Origin: JAXDMK01 sp963765955
Lineage (GTDB): Bacteria; Actinomycetota; Acidimicrobiia; Acidimicrobiales; AC-14
Length of the DNA: 64,000 nucleotides
Reading direction: 5' to 3'
Assembly: GCA_963765955.1 (NCBI GenBank)
Contig: CAVXYA010000010.1
Span: 372,001 to 436,000, forward strand
The notes below the pieces were generated by a model. It worked only from the letters and a program-made list of their open reading frames with translations, ran no database searches and had not been told where the DNA came from. The position numbers were made by a program, and so were the translations under genes. Shown one piece after another: positions 23,251 through 32,724 of the stretch; position 1 is the stretch's first letter, and each line of letters starts with the position of its first letter.

Positions 23251-23775
23251 TCAGGAGTCGGTCGCGGCAGCTTCGACGGCCCGTCGAAACGACGGCGGGT
23301 CGATTGCCGGGAACCGGTACAGCTCCTCTTCGATGGCATCGAGGAAGGACAGGAGCCCGGCCCGTTCGACCAGGCCGCGAGCCAGCATCGCGTGGACGTC
23401 GTCGAGGTCGCGTCCGTGACCGCGCTCGAGCTTGGCCATGGCCTGGGCCGTGAGGTCGAAGTGTCGGACGGTGAGCATCCCCTCGGTCGTCTCCCACGGA
23501 CTGCGGTCCTCCCACCGGGGTGGCACCGGGATGAAGAGGTCGGGTGACGCCAGCTCGACGTTGATCTCGAGCTCCTCCTTGAGCACGGGGACGACCCGGA
23601 GGAGCGCAGCCGAGTCCGGGACGAGCTTCAAGTCGATGTCGATGGTGCTTTCCCGCCAGCCAAGCAGCACCGCGGTGGATCCGCCCGTGAGATATGCGGT
23701 GGCGGGCTCCCGGGCCACGCGGCCCAGGCGGGACAGGAAGACCCGAATGCGCTCCGCCGTCGCTAGCCGGCGCAC
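23251..23775 (-). CDS. Nucleotidyltransferase-like protein (DUF6036-type)
   Basis: 174 residues from GTG 23775. TAYLTGGSTAVLLGWRESTI then DIDLKLVPD is the GG-S...DxD core of pol-beta/MNT nucleotidyltransferases; later HFDLTAQAMAKLERGHGRDL DDVHAML is the helical part seen in AbiEii-like and DUF6036 proteins. It overlaps the preceding 92-residue gene by 13 bases, so they are a unit. Such pairs often act as toxin-antitoxin or phage-abortive systems in which the transferase modifies tRNA; here that is inference. Confidence 0.75.
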   Translation of the reverse strand: MRRLATAERIRVFLSRLGRVAREPATAYLTGGSTAVLLGWRESTIDIDLKLVPDSAALLRVVPVLKEELEINVELASPDLFIPVPPRWEDRSPWETTEGMLTVRHFDLTAQAMAKLERGHGRDLDDVHAMLARGLVERAGLLSFLDAIEEELYRFPAIDPPSFRRAVEAAATDS

Positions 23776-24041
23776 GACGCCGCGGCGCGCTCGAAGCTGA
23801 CCAGCCGACGGACGAGCGCGTTGTACCGCCCATGGGCGCTGTCGGGGTCCTCCGCGGCCAGCAGCTCGTACAACGTGTGCTCGGGATCCTCGATCGGCAC
23901 GAGCTCGAAGCCGAGCTGCCGCAACCGAGGGGCGCCGATCGACACCAGCAGCGCAGGGATGGTGCACCGACCTTCGGCGAGCTCGCGGAGGCCCGCCTCG
24001 ACCAGCTCGGACCCGGGAAGGGTGGACGTCGTCGGCACCAC
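23763..24041 (-). CDS. Small partner protein of the nucleotidyltransferase
   Basis: 92 residues (MVPTTSTLPGSELVEAGLRE, PALLVSIGAPRLRQLGFELV, HTLYELLAAEDPDSAHGRYN). Helical, no HTH that I can identify with certainty. It is the first gene of the two-gene unit and would be the candidate antitoxin or specificity partner. Rich in Leu and Glu, unlike a membrane protein. Confidence 0.65.
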   Translation of the reverse strand: MVPTTSTLPGSELVEAGLRELAEGRCTIPALLVSIGAPRLRQLGFELVPIEDPEHTLYELLAAEDPDSAHGRYNALVRRLVSFERAAASCAG

Positions 24042-24353
24042 GCCACCACGCTAAGGCACGTCGGACCCGAGTTGCACTCTGTTGCGGCCTTGTCGATCGA
24101 TCTCGGTTTCATGCACCCATAGGGCCGGGATTCCCGCGATCTGGCGCCAGTTCACGGCCCTACCGGTGCGGCGAATCGACCTCCGCCTTGGTGGAACGGG
24201 CCTCGTGCCCCTTTTGCAGTCATTCGTCGCCGCCGTGGTCGCTGGCGGTTGTCGGGACAGCGGTCGACCGCCGGTCAGCCCGTGGCGTCTGTTTGCCGGA
24301 GCGGGCTAGAGGGGATCGACGCGGTGCGGCGTGAGCGATATGGGAGGTCCCCG

Positions 24354-24500
24354 ATGGCCGATCCAAAGGACAGCGAGCAGAGTGGGCAGGAGACAGAATC
24401 CGAGGCCGATTCTGCAGGGGAGGGGACTATCAACGACCCCCTGACCCGCACCGACGTCGAGGCGCCCCGGGTCCCGTTCGGATCCGCCACGGATTCCTAG
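24354..24500 (+). CDS. Short acidic hypothetical protein
   Basis: 48 residues, ATG 6 bases after GGGAGG (24342-24347). Sequence MADPKDSEQSGQETESEADS then GEGTINDPLTRTDVEAPRVP: strongly acidic and disordered, no membrane segment. The good ribosome-binding site is the main support. Function unknown. Confidence 0.45.
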   Translation: MADPKDSEQSGQETESEADSAGEGTINDPLTRTDVEAPRVPFGSATDS

Positions 24501-25080
24501 CAGCGAACAGGGGTCTCGCGCCGGGGCCGTGCTCCTCGACGGCTTGTCGGCCGCGACGGGAGCCGGCGTGGACGGGGGCAAGGAAAGGTGTCGCCTTGAT
24601 GCCTCGGCCAATGTCCGGCGTCGCTAGCGCACCGGCGTCGAGACGGAAGCCGTGTTGTTGGCCAGGATCGAGGTCCGCTCGAGGACCGCTGACTTGGGCA
24701 GTACCGGCCAACGAGGCGACCGGCTTGTCGGCCACGAACGAGAAGGTCGCACTGCTCGAGGTGGTGGTTCCCGTCGGTCCGACCGTGATGGTCGTCTGCG
24801 GAGCGATGGTGTCGACAGAGAAGGTCCGCGCCGCGGGCGTGGCGTCCTGGTTCAGGGCGCGGTCGACGGCGCGGACCTGGAAGTCGTAGGTCCCGTCGGC
24901 GAGATCGGTGGATGTCTGGGGCGATGAGCAGGACGCGAACGGCGCGCCCCTCAACGAGCACTCGAAATGATCGACCGGTTCGTCGGCGGCGAACGAGAAG
25001 GTGGCGCTGGTCGTGGCGATTGCTCCTGACGGACGGGGACGTCGCTCCGGCGCCCGGGCCTCGACGGTGAAGGTGTGCCC
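24430..25080 (-). pseudogene. Remnant of a surface protein with Ig-like repeats
   Basis: The frame reads GHTFTVEARAP, then TTSATFSFAADEPVDHFECS, APFASCSSPQTSTDLADGTY, DFQVRAVDRALNQDATPAAR, and a second unit APQTTITVGPTGTTTSSSAT-FSFVADKPV. This is the repeat family of large secreted actinobacterial proteins (FxCSLDGxxFxxCxSP...GxHxFxVRAxDxAGNxD). Only about one and a half repeats remain; no start or signal peptide is found upstream, and the 3' end degenerates into non-coding sequence. Probably a fragment left by deletion. Confidence 0.6.
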
Positions 25081-25251
25081 GCGCTCCCATCCGGTGCCCC
25101 ACCGTCCGTTCGATGACCGTCGTATCGGTCGTGGCGGGAGCCGCCTCGATGAGTCATCCGACCCCTTGGTTCAGCGGCTCCACACCGTCCTCAAGGAAGG
25201 ACGCCGATGGGCACGGATCCGCGTAGCGCTCACCTCGCGAGAGGGAGAGGG

Positions 25252-25713
25252 CTACGTCTCTAGATAAGCGGCGAGGTTGGACAGGGACGAGGAGAGCCCT
25301 TCGGCGTGGTCCTCGGCCGAGATGCCATCCGGTACATCCTCGGCGGTGATGCGGACTTCTGTTCCGTCGCCGAGCTCGTCCACCTCCCAGGTCATGGTCA
25401 TAGTGCCTGCGAACGCGGGGTCGTCGGAGACGAAGTCGACTGCTTGGACGACCCGCACCCCTTCGACGATGTCGATGAAGCGGGCCTCGACGACGTCGGA
25501 GCCCGCCGTGGCCTTGCCCAGCGCTGCGGCAGGGTCGTTATAGGTCAAGATCAACCGGTACGAGCCGCCAGGACGGGCGTCGAATCGCTCGAATCGGCCG
25601 GTCATCCCGCTCGGTGGTAGCCACGCCAGAAGAGCTTCGGGATCGACGAGGGCGGCGAACACGCGCCCGACCGGTGCCGCGATCACGCGGGCGGCGGCGT
25701 CTATCCGAGGCAT
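25252..25713 (-). CDS. SRPBCC (AHSA1-like) domain protein
   Basis: 153 residues from ATG 25713. MPRIDAAARVIAAPVGRVFA, DPEALLAWLPPSGMTGRFER, GGSYRLILTYNDP, WEVDELGDGTEVRITAEDVP, and a final helix SSLSNLAAYLET are typical of the AHSA1/START-like hydrophobic-pocket fold. Ligand unknown. The longer upstream frame to 26298 is only an open frame opposite another gene. Confidence 0.85.
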   Translation of the reverse strand: MPRIDAAARVIAAPVGRVFAALVDPEALLAWLPPSGMTGRFERFDARPGGSYRLILTYNDPAAALGKATAGSDVVEARFIDIVEGVRVVQAVDFVSDDPAFAGTMTMTWEVDELGDGTEVRITAEDVPDGISAEDHAEGLSSSLSNLAAYLET

Positions 25714-25935
25714 CGCGGCAGCTCGCGGTGCGCAAGCGGTGCTTGCACCCCGGCCAGCAGCACGCCGCAGACGCCGAACCCAGGCACTCGCGCGGCGCTC
25801 ACAGACGTACGGTATGGGTGTCGATCCAGCGATACAAGAAATGGCATCGCCGCCGTAGCGAGCGACGTCGGCAAGGGCCGTGAGAAGTCTCCTGCTGCGG
25901 ACAGCCGCCGTAGCCGACAGCGGTACGGTCGGCCG

Positions 25936-26764
25936 ATGACGGAGTCCATCGCCCGCCGCCTCTTCCAGCTGGTCGAGCCCGTCGCGGTCGTCACCTACAT
26001 GGCCGACGAACCGACCGAAGCGGTCATGGCGCTCGGCCCCCTCACCATGTGGGACGCCTACTTCGCCGGAAGGGCCGCCCCTCTGGGACGCCACGTGCCG
26101 GCGGCGGTGGTCCACGCGCTCTTCTACAACTTCGCCGACGGCGAGGTCGCCCGCCACATCCCGCGGGTGTGGGACCTGGTCACCCCCGAGGCCGCGATCG
26201 CAGCGCGCCAACAGGGCTCCGTCGCCGCGCTGCGGCGGATTCTCGGCGACCTCGCCGACACCCCCGGCCGTCGCCCGGGCCGCCGACCTCCTCACCAAGG
26301 CGGGGACCAGCGCGCCGACGGAGGGACGGGCCCTCTACGCCGCGCTCCGGACGCTGCCCCTGCCCACCGAACCGGTGGCGCGGCTCTGGCACGGGGCCAA
26401 CCTGCTCCGCGAGCACCGTGGCGACGGCCACGTCGCCGCCCTCCTGACCACCGGCATCGGCGGGACGGAGGCGCACGTGCTGCACGCGCTCTCGGAGGAC
26501 ATGCCGGCAGAGGAATTCGGCCGCGTCTCCCACCTGCCCCGGGCCCAGCTGCGAGCGGTCGTGGACGGGATGCGCGCCCGCGGCCTCATCGGCGCTGACG
26601 GTTGGCTCACCGCCGCCGGCCGGCAGACCAAGGAACGGGTCGAAGCGCTCACCGACGAGCTCGCGGCCCCGGCCTACGACATGCTCGAGCCGGTTGAGCT
26701 CGACCAGCTCGTCGACGACCTCGATCCGCTCGCCGCCGTCCTCGTCGCTGCCGGTTCGCAGTAG
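25936..26764 (+). CDS. SCO6745-like family protein, one frameshift
   Basis: About 276 residues. The N-terminal half (ARRLFQLVEPVAVVTYMADE, MWDAYFAGRAAPLGRHVPAA, YNFADGEVARHIPRVWDLV) and the C-terminal half (AADLLTKAGTSAPTEGRALY, RLWHGANLLREHRGDGHVAA, then a MarR-like winged helix LRAVVDGMRARGLIGADGWL) are in different frames; the junction is in the C-run ACCCCCGG at 26262-26269. The family is common in Streptomyces and relatives, with unknown function. Homopolymer location favours a sequencing error. Confidence 0.8.
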
Positions 26765-26776
26765 GCCGGCGCAGGG

Positions 26777-27190
26777 TCAGGGTAGGTCGGCTGCGGTGAT
26801 TCCGTCGGCGTGGCCGGGGGGCCACTGGACCAGCTCGATGCGGTTGCCGTCCGGGTCGGCGAGCATGGCGGTCCAGAAGTCGGGTGTCCCGTCGGGCGAG
26901 GTGGGTTCGTCGATGTCGATGCCCCGCGTGGCGAGCTGCGTGCGTGTGGCGTCCATGTCGTCGACCTGGATGACGAAGTGGCTGAGGGGCGAGTCGCCGC
27001 CGGACGGCGCGTAGTCGGGATGGTGGACGAGCTCGAGGGTGACGAAGTCGTCGCCGGGGAGCATGAGCATGGTGAGGTGGCCGATGTCGGTGTCGGGCAC
27101 GTCGCCCACGACCTCGTAGCCGACCGCTCGGTAGAAGGCGAGCGATCGATCGAGATCGGTGACGCGCAAGCCGAGGTGGAGGGCTCTCAT
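26777..27190 (-). CDS. Glyoxalase/lactoylglutathione lyase-like VOC protein
   Basis: 137 residues, single-domain glyoxalase I-like: MRALHLGLRVTDLDRSLAFY, YEVVGDVPDTDIGHLTMLML, TLELVHHPD, HFVIQVDDMDATRTQLATRG, AMLADPDGNRIELVQWP. Metal-binding His/Glu positions are retained (H5, E of TLELV, H of SHFVIQV, E of IELVQ). Detoxification of methylglyoxal adducts is the family role, substrate not certain. Its ATG overlaps the stop of the SnoaL gene (ATGA), so they are translated together. Confidence 0.88.
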   Translation of the reverse strand: MRALHLGLRVTDLDRSLAFYRAVGYEVVGDVPDTDIGHLTMLMLPGDDFVTLELVHHPDYAPSGGDSPLSHFVIQVDDMDATRTQLATRGIDIDEPTSPDGTPDFWTAMLADPDGNRIELVQWPPGHADGITAADLP

Positions 27191-27615
27191 CGGGTCTCCT
27201 CGCGTAAACCGGACCTCAGCTGTTCGACCAGACCCATGTCGTCGCGGGAGGCCCAGTGCTCCACGACCATCCCGTCTGCGACCCGCCAGATGTGGATGAA
27301 CCTCCACGCCGCGGGCCGCCCCGCCACCGGCACGCCCTCGAGGAGCGGCATCGTCGAGGCTCGGTGCGTGCCGTGCACCGTGACGTGCTGCACGACGAGA
27401 TCGCCGTCGGCGACGAGGTGGTGCTGCTCGAACGAGATCGGACCGAGGTCGTGCTCGATCGTCTGCAGGATCTGTCGGAGGCCCTCTCGACCCTGTGGAC
27501 CGGCGGCGTGGTTCACCATGTCCTCGGCGACGAGGTCGTCGAGCACCGTCACGTCGTTCGCCTCCTGTCGGCGGGCGAGTTCCTCAACCACATCCCTCGC
27601 GCTGCGTTCACCCAT
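27187..27615 (-). CDS. SnoaL-like ester cyclase/NTF2-fold protein
   Basis: 142 residues: MGERSARDVVEELARRQEAN, LDDLVAEDMVNHAAGPQGRE, GDLVVQHVTVHGTHR, PAAWRFIHIWRVADGMVVEH W. This is the SnoaL-like polyketide cyclase/ester cyclase group with the cone-shaped NTF2 fold; the catalytic function is usually unknown for isolated members. Forms a two-gene unit with the downstream VOC gene. Confidence 0.85.
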   Translation of the reverse strand: MGERSARDVVEELARRQEANDVTVLDDLVAEDMVNHAAGPQGREGLRQILQTIEHDLGPISFEQHHLVADGDLVVQHVTVHGTHRASTMPLLEGVPVAGRPAAWRFIHIWRVADGMVVEHWASRDDMGLVEQLRSGLREETR

Positions 27616-27862
27616 CGTGTGCTCTGATCCGGTGCTGGCGCATCTGGCTGTTCCTCTCGAAGTGGCCGCCGTCGGAGTGGAGACGACCCCCAGCCTTGCA
27701 AGTCATCGGCCTGGTCCGCCCGCTCGATTCGCGCCCCGCGAGGCGAAGGCGTGGCCTGGCGTTCATAACACGCTGGACGTGTGCTCGTCGGTGCGGGGCC
27801 TCCGCCGGGCGCAACGATGTACAGCGGTGCTCGCAATCCGTTACAGCGATGTCTCTGCTAAA

Positions 27863-27890
27863 CTAACGATATGAACGGGTTTTCCGTTAG
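27863..27890. promoter_or_regulatory. CTAACG/CGTTAG inverted repeat over the antitoxin start
   Basis: CTAACG (27863-27868) and CGTTAG (27885-27890) flank the start codon at 27871 with a 16-base spacer. AbiEi-type antitoxins are known to bind inverted repeats at their own promoter; a site over the start codon would suit autorepression. Upstream TGCTAAACT may be part of a -10 region. Confidence 0.5.
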
Positions 27891-28587
27891 CGAAGCGAGC
27901 CACATGCTCGGCGTTTCGGAACCGAGGATCTATAGAGCGCTCGCGGAGGCGCGGACTTCGAGCGGCGATGGGAAGGGTCAGGTGAGTCTCTCCCACGACG
28001 AACTGTCGGCTCTGCTCCGCCGCTGGGGGTGGGTCCCCCAGGAGCTGCGCGAGCGCGGGTTGTCGTGGGAGGAGATCTTCGTGCTGGCAGCGCTCTCGCG
28101 TAGTCCCCTGGGATTGCGGTCGGCGCGCTCGGTTGCCAGGCGGGCGTCGATCGCGCCCGTTACCGCCACCAAGGCCCTTGAATCACTTTCCCGCCAGGGC
28201 CTTGTTCAACAGTGTCAGCAGAGGGTCGTCGAAGGGGCCGTGACCGATATTGAGGTCTGGACGGTGAGCTGGCGTGCTCCGGAGTGGAAGACGCTGGCCA
28301 CGAGGATGGCCAGCGTGCTGCTGCCTGCAACGGCTGCGGCGACACCGGCGCAGCGATCGGTCCCTTCGCGGTTCGCTCACCTGTTCTGGAACGAGGACAC
28401 CGCCCAACTCGACGTCGAGCGCAACGGGACCATGATCGCCGAGCGCATTCTCGGCTCCGGCGACGCCGAGGCCATCGCCTGGGTCAGAGCTGCGATTGCC
28501 CCTTCGCACCTCCGCCGGGTCAGGGGTCTGCGCAACATCTCCCCCCGGGTGGCGGCCCTGGCCGACGCTCTCGCAGGTCGGAGCTGA
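27871..28587 (+). CDS. HTH regulator/antitoxin of AbiE-like module
   Basis: 238 residues. N-terminal HTH (MNGFSVSEASHMLGVSEPRI YRALAEA) and a winged-helix region (GLRSARSVARRASIAPVTAT KALESLSRQGLVQQ), then an alpha/beta C-terminal part (HLFWNEDTAQLDVERNGTMI, ERILGSGDAEAIAWVRAAIA). The layout, wHTH plus C-terminal domain directly in front of an AbiEii-type nucleotidyltransferase, fits an AbiEi-like antitoxin, though sequence similarity to classical AbiEi is not obvious to me. TGATG overlap with the toxin gene couples translation. Confidence 0.7.
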   Translation: MNGFSVSEASHMLGVSEPRIYRALAEARTSSGDGKGQVSLSHDELSALLRRWGWVPQELRERGLSWEEIFVLAALSRSPLGLRSARSVARRASIAPVTATKALESLSRQGLVQQCQQRVVEGAVTDIEVWTVSWRAPEWKTLATRMASVLLPATAAATPAQRSVPSRFAHLFWNEDTAQLDVERNGTMIAERILGSGDAEAIAWVRAAIAPSHLRRVRGLRNISPRVAALADALAGRS

Positions 28588-29450
28588 TGGCGGTCCCGAG
28601 CTGGCTGGCGGCGATACTCCCGGGCCACACTGCCGAGGCGTGGGGGGTGATGGCCGAAATCCTCCCGCCGGACGCCTACCTCGGCGGCGGCACCGGGATC
28701 GCCGCCCATCTCCAGCACCGTGTCTCCCGCGATCTCGACGTGTTCTTCGAGCAGCCGCCAGCGCTCGACGACCTGGAGGCGGCGCTGGTCGCACGGGGCC
28801 CAACCGTCACCAGACGGAAGGGGAACGGGACGCTCGACTGCGTCTTTGGCAGCACCAAGATCCAGTTGCTCGACGCCTCCCACTGCAACCTCATCGAGAC
28901 GGGCGATGCCGTCGCCGGCATCCGCGTCGCCGGCCTTGGCGACCTGATGGGGATGAAGTTACGAGCGATCACCGATCGGGGCGAGCACCGGGACTACCTC
29001 GACCTGGCGGCCATCGAACTCGACGGCCGCAGGAGAGCCGAGGAGGGAATGGCGTACTTCGTGGCCCGCTTCGAGCCCAAGAACCCCGACGACGCCGTCG
29101 CCACCGTTCTGCGGTCCCTTGTCTATTTGGGCGACCTTGAAGACGACCCCGCCCTGCCCGTGTCCATTGAAGAGCTGCAGGAGTACTGGACTGGGCGGAC
29201 TCCGCAGATCGCCTCTCACCTCAGCCGCTTCGGCTACGACTACCCCGACTCGATCGGTGATGCCGAAGGCGAAGCTGTGACGCTCGCCCAGCTCGGCGCC
29301 CTCGACCAGTTCACGTCCTCAGGGTCCATCGGCCCACACCGCCCGCTGAACGGCAAGTGCAAGGCCAGGACGAGAAAGCGTCGGCGCTGCCCGTTCGACG
29401 CTCTTCCGGGCATGAGCGTCTGCGGCATCCACAAGCGAGCCAAGCGGTAG
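28587..29450 (+). CDS. AbiEii/AbiGii-family nucleotidyltransferase toxin with C-terminal Cys/His finger
   Basis: 287 residues. YLGGGTGIAAHLQHRVSRDL D is the GG-T...HR-S-DLD motif of AbiEii-type toxins; KIQLLDASH and GDLMGMKLRAITDRGEHRDY LDLAA continue the family. The enzyme is expected to transfer nucleotides to tRNA acceptor ends (known for MenT/AbiEii relatives). The last 30 residues, CKARTRKRRRCPFDALPGMS followed by VCGIHKR, form a C...C...C..H finger like those of small DUF5763-type zinc modules. That tail is unusual for the family and could bind nucleic acid. ATG overlaps the antitoxin stop by one base. Confidence 0.82.
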   Translation: MAVPSWLAAILPGHTAEAWGVMAEILPPDAYLGGGTGIAAHLQHRVSRDLDVFFEQPPALDDLEAALVARGPTVTRRKGNGTLDCVFGSTKIQLLDASHCNLIETGDAVAGIRVAGLGDLMGMKLRAITDRGEHRDYLDLAAIELDGRRRAEEGMAYFVARFEPKNPDDAVATVLRSLVYLGDLEDDPALPVSIEELQEYWTGRTPQIASHLSRFGYDYPDSIGDAEGEAVTLAQLGALDQFTSSGSIGPHRPLNGKCKARTRKRRRCPFDALPGMSVCGIHKRAKR

Positions 29451-29644
29451 GGCGACCCGGTGCCGTCGGCTCTCCGGAGCTGTCGGACGCGTGGGTCTTC
29501 GAGCTGCCGACGACCCAAGGCGTGTGGCGGCGACCGCCGAGAGCTGAGGGAGGGGCTCGCGAAATGAGTTCCTAACCCGAGTCCGCGGAGGGCTACCACC
29601 AATGCAGCCGTGTGAGACCACCCGAAGCACGGCGAGCGGTCACG

Positions 29645-30492
29645 TCAGTCCCGCTTCGGTGCCGGTACGGAGGTGGACGCCTCCTGCCGAACCTCGGCTC
29701 TGACAGCCACCAAGGCCAGCGCCGAGTGTCGAGGGCGATCCCCGCCGACCGCGGCCTGGACGGCATGGTCCCCGATCGTCGGTGGTCGGAAGCTGGATCG
29801 CCAGATCCCGACGCCGTTGGGTTGGAGCACCAGCGTCGTCACGACCTCCCCGTCCCTCCTGACGACCGCGCACGGGGAGTCGGCAGCGGTCGCCTCACCG
29901 AGGCGAACCTCACGGCGACCTCCCCGTTCGGTGTCACTTCGCTCGGGCTCGCGTCGATCGTCAGCCGGCGGCCTGTCAGGCCGAAGACGATGACAGCGAT
30001 GTCCTCGGCTTGGCCGGTGTCGTTTCGGACGACCAAGTCGCCATCGTGCGGAGAGGTGATCGCAGCGACGACCGCTGGGGCACCGAGCACGTCTTCCCTG
30101 CTGAACTCGGCACCCTCCATGGTCGCCGAGATGCCATCGCCACCAGGCAAGATCCACATGAGGGCGGCGGACGTCCCCTCGAAGGCAACCGGGAAGCTGG
30201 CGGTGCCGCCGAGAGGAACCGTGTGCGCCTTCTGGTCGATGACCTCGTAGCCCTCGGGCGTGGCTTCGCCAAGGATCGCTGAGCCCGAGCCGGCGTCCGC
30301 CGCGGGCTCGGCCTCGCAGCCGGGAGCAGGTCGGTCGGCCGGTGACGACGTTGTCGTAGCCTGACCACCGGAGCCGACCTCGATAGTCGGGTCCGAACCG
30401 CCGCAACCGCTGACGAGAGCGATGATCGCCGTCGCCGTCGCCAGGACGACCCAGCGCGGCCCGCTCAAACCGATTGCTTTCGTCGGAGCCAT
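29645..30492 (-). CDS. Putative lipoprotein, one frameshift
   Basis: Starts MAPTKAIGLSGPRWVVLATA then TAIIALVSGCGG, a lipoprotein signal with lipobox VSGC. The mature part has a Thr/Ser linker, paired Cys, and two beta domains (QKAHTVPLGGTASFPVAFEG, GDLVVRNDTGQAEDIAVIVF). Near 29905 the frame switches and the remaining 85 residues (GEATAADSPCAVVRRDGEVV, LVLQPNGVGIWRSSFRP) are in the next frame to the stop at 29645. Upstream in-frame starts at 30522 and 30591 exist. Function unknown; an extracellular beta-sandwich protein. Confidence 0.6.
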
Positions 30493-31370
30493 CGGCTGGA
30501 GAGAGCGTGCCTGCCTGGGCATGCCTGGCTCCAAGTCGGGGAGTTGCGCCTGTCGCACATCATGAACCTCCGCCAGCGGCTCGGTGACCATGAGACTACC
30601 GGTCCGCAGGATCGAGTCGTTCCACGGGAAGCCCGTCCCGGACAGCAAGGGCAATCTGATCCTGAAGCGCAAAGGCCGGCGCCCCGCAAGGGGCTGCGGG
30701 TTCCTGCCGAGCGACGGGGACGGTGACGCCCCCCGAAACGGCCGACACGGACCCGTACGCTTTGTACGGTGACCCACCAGACGATTAGCCGGGGCGGCCT
30801 CAGCCCTCGCGAGTTGGATCCGCCCCACAGAGGACGCTTCGGCGCGTCTGAGAACGGCCCTGAACGCTGACGCGACCCCGGCCCCCACATCCCCACGCGG
30901 GACGGGTGGTTCTCGTCCCCGCCAGCACCAGCCGGGCGATCGGACCCCCAGTCCGGCTCCCCTGGTCAGGGGCGATCTTGGAATTGTTCCCCTGAGGTTC
31001 AGGAAACGACCTTGTGGTGGTGGGTTACTTCCAGATCTTGTCTGACCTGGGACGTCGCCCTGAGTAGCCGCCCCCTCTCCCGCTAGAACAGCGTGGTTCT
31101 CCCACCGCGCACAGTGGTTGCCGCCTGAGAGTGGGAGTCCACGAGCACCCCTGGTCCCGCCCCGCTGAAGCCGACTTCCCGAGCGCTGGACATCTGATCA
31201 ACGGGGGCGGAGCATCCAATCGTCGGCCTTCACGGATTGCGACGCCCTGACCCGCGCGTCCGTGACGAGGGCATGGCGGACGTGCAGAGAGCCATCGACG
31301 CTCGTTGCGGTCAGCGGACTGGGCCTTCGACGGGCGAGCAAACCGCCGGGTCGTGGGACACTCTCAAGCG
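30493..31370. other. Stretch without a supportable gene
   Basis: I see no reading frame with convincing protein character. It contains an inverted repeat CCGTAC-GCTTT-GTACGG (30753-30769), which could be an operator or short hairpin, and several G/C-rich hairpins. Two overlapping 60-residue frames at 30544-30772 have no ribosome-binding site and no recognisable motif. The stretch marks the border between better-preserved genes to the left and the frameshift-rich accessory region to the right. Confidence 0.5.
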
Positions 31371-31657
31371 ATGGACGACGAGATCGCCGCTCTGTTCCCC
31401 TGGTGGGCGGCAGCCGAGGATGACCAGCCCGACGCATCGCGAACGCGCGCCTTGGCGTGGCTGGACGGGCCCTACGCACGGGTGGCAGCCAAGGCGCAAC
31501 TCTCTCAGCACCGCTCGAGGAGGAACTCTTCGACGTTCTACGGAACACCCTCGATGTGGAGACTGGCTCGTCTTGGGATGACCCGGTACTGATGGAAGCT
31601 TGGCTGCAAGGTCTTGTGGACGGGTGCGCAGCTTCGATCGCGTGGCACTCCAACTAG
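31371..31657 (+). CDS. Hypothetical small protein, one frameshift
   Basis: MDDEIAALFPWWAAAEDDQP and RTRALAWLDGPYARVAAKAQ in the first frame join to APLEEELFDVLRNTLDVETG and LMEAWLQGLVDGCAASIAWH in the next, with the shift around 31500 (CAACTCTCTCAGC). The stitched product is about 95 residues, acidic and helical. No family recognised. Confidence 0.45.
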
Positions 31658-31798
31658 CCTCGCGGCTCTTGGTCGACCATCACTCAATCGCGCTGCGTCA
31701 TGGATCATCATGGAGATTCAGGTGATGACGTCACCGGAGCGAGTCCTTCATCACGTGGCCAGCAGCCGGGCGCTCGAGTGATCGCTGAGGTGGTCAAA

Positions 31799-32724
31799 AT
31801 GCGCTTGAGCAGGATGACAACTCGACGACATGACGACTCCTGCTGGGACTATCCCGCCACCGTCGGACGGCTGACCCTTCGCAACCCCGTTGTCGCCAGT
31901 TCGGGCACGTACGGCTATGGCCTGGAGTACCTCCGGTATGGCGATCCGAGGTGTCTCGGTGCGGTCGTGGTCAAGTCGCTGACAGTCGAACCCCGACCCG
32001 GTTTCGCTCCGCCTCGTGTAACCCTCCTAGACGAACCGGGCTCGATGCTGAACGCTATTGGCGTACCGAATCCAGGCGTTGAGGCGTGGGCGAGGACGAT
32101 CCTTCCTGCGATGCGCGACCTCGGTGTTCCTGTCGTTGCGAGCATCTGGGGACTGGACGCTGACGGTGTGGTCGGAGCGGCGGAGATCTTGGCTCGATAC
32201 CGCGGTCCGATCGCTTGGGAGGTGAACCTTTCCTGCCCCAACTCCGAACATGGGGGGGCTCCCGTCTCTCACGATCCGGCTACTGCAGCTGCTGTGTGTC
32301 GCGCTGTTCGCTCTCTGGCGCCGGATGAAGTCGGGATCTGGCCAAGCTCTCCCCCGACGCACCCGACGTGACCGAGGTTGGGGCGGCGTGTCACGCTGCT
32401 GGGGCCGACGCTGTCACGTTGAGCAATACCTACCCTGCTGCATCAGTCGAGTTCGCACACCAGCATCACCTGGGTGGTGGCGCCGGTGGGATGTCCGGAG
32501 CGGTCCTACGACAGCACGTGCGCCCCTTGGTCGACAAGCTCACGTCCATGCACCCGGAGATACCCGTGCTCGCGTGCGGTGGGGTGCTGAGTTCTGACAT
32601 CGCGTTGGACTACCTGGAAGCCGGAGCGAAGGCGGTGCAAGTAGGTACGGCAAGTCTTTACGACCCTCGGGCTTGCCACAAGATCGCTCTTGGCCTCGTC
32701 AAGCGGCTCAAGGAGCGAGCATGA
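31799..32724 (+). CDS. Dihydroorotate dehydrogenase-like protein, one frameshift
   Basis: TLRNPVVASSGTYGYGLEYL, GAVVVKSLTVEPRPGFAPPR, NAIGVPNPGVEAW, VNLSCPNSEHGG, VTLSNTYPA, GGMSGAVLRQHVRPLVDKL and VLACGGVLSSDIALDYLEAG AKAVQVGTASLYDP follow the class 1B PyrD beta/alpha barrel, with the catalytic Cys in NLSCPN and the FMN phosphate site near the end. The frame shifts near 32341 (ATCTGGCCAAG, one G missing gives IWAKLSPDAPDV). Placed beside XRE/ImmA genes and a small partner rather than pyr genes, it may not serve pyrimidine synthesis; the true pyrD would be elsewhere. The small gene at 32721 overlaps its stop (ATGA). Confidence 0.75.
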
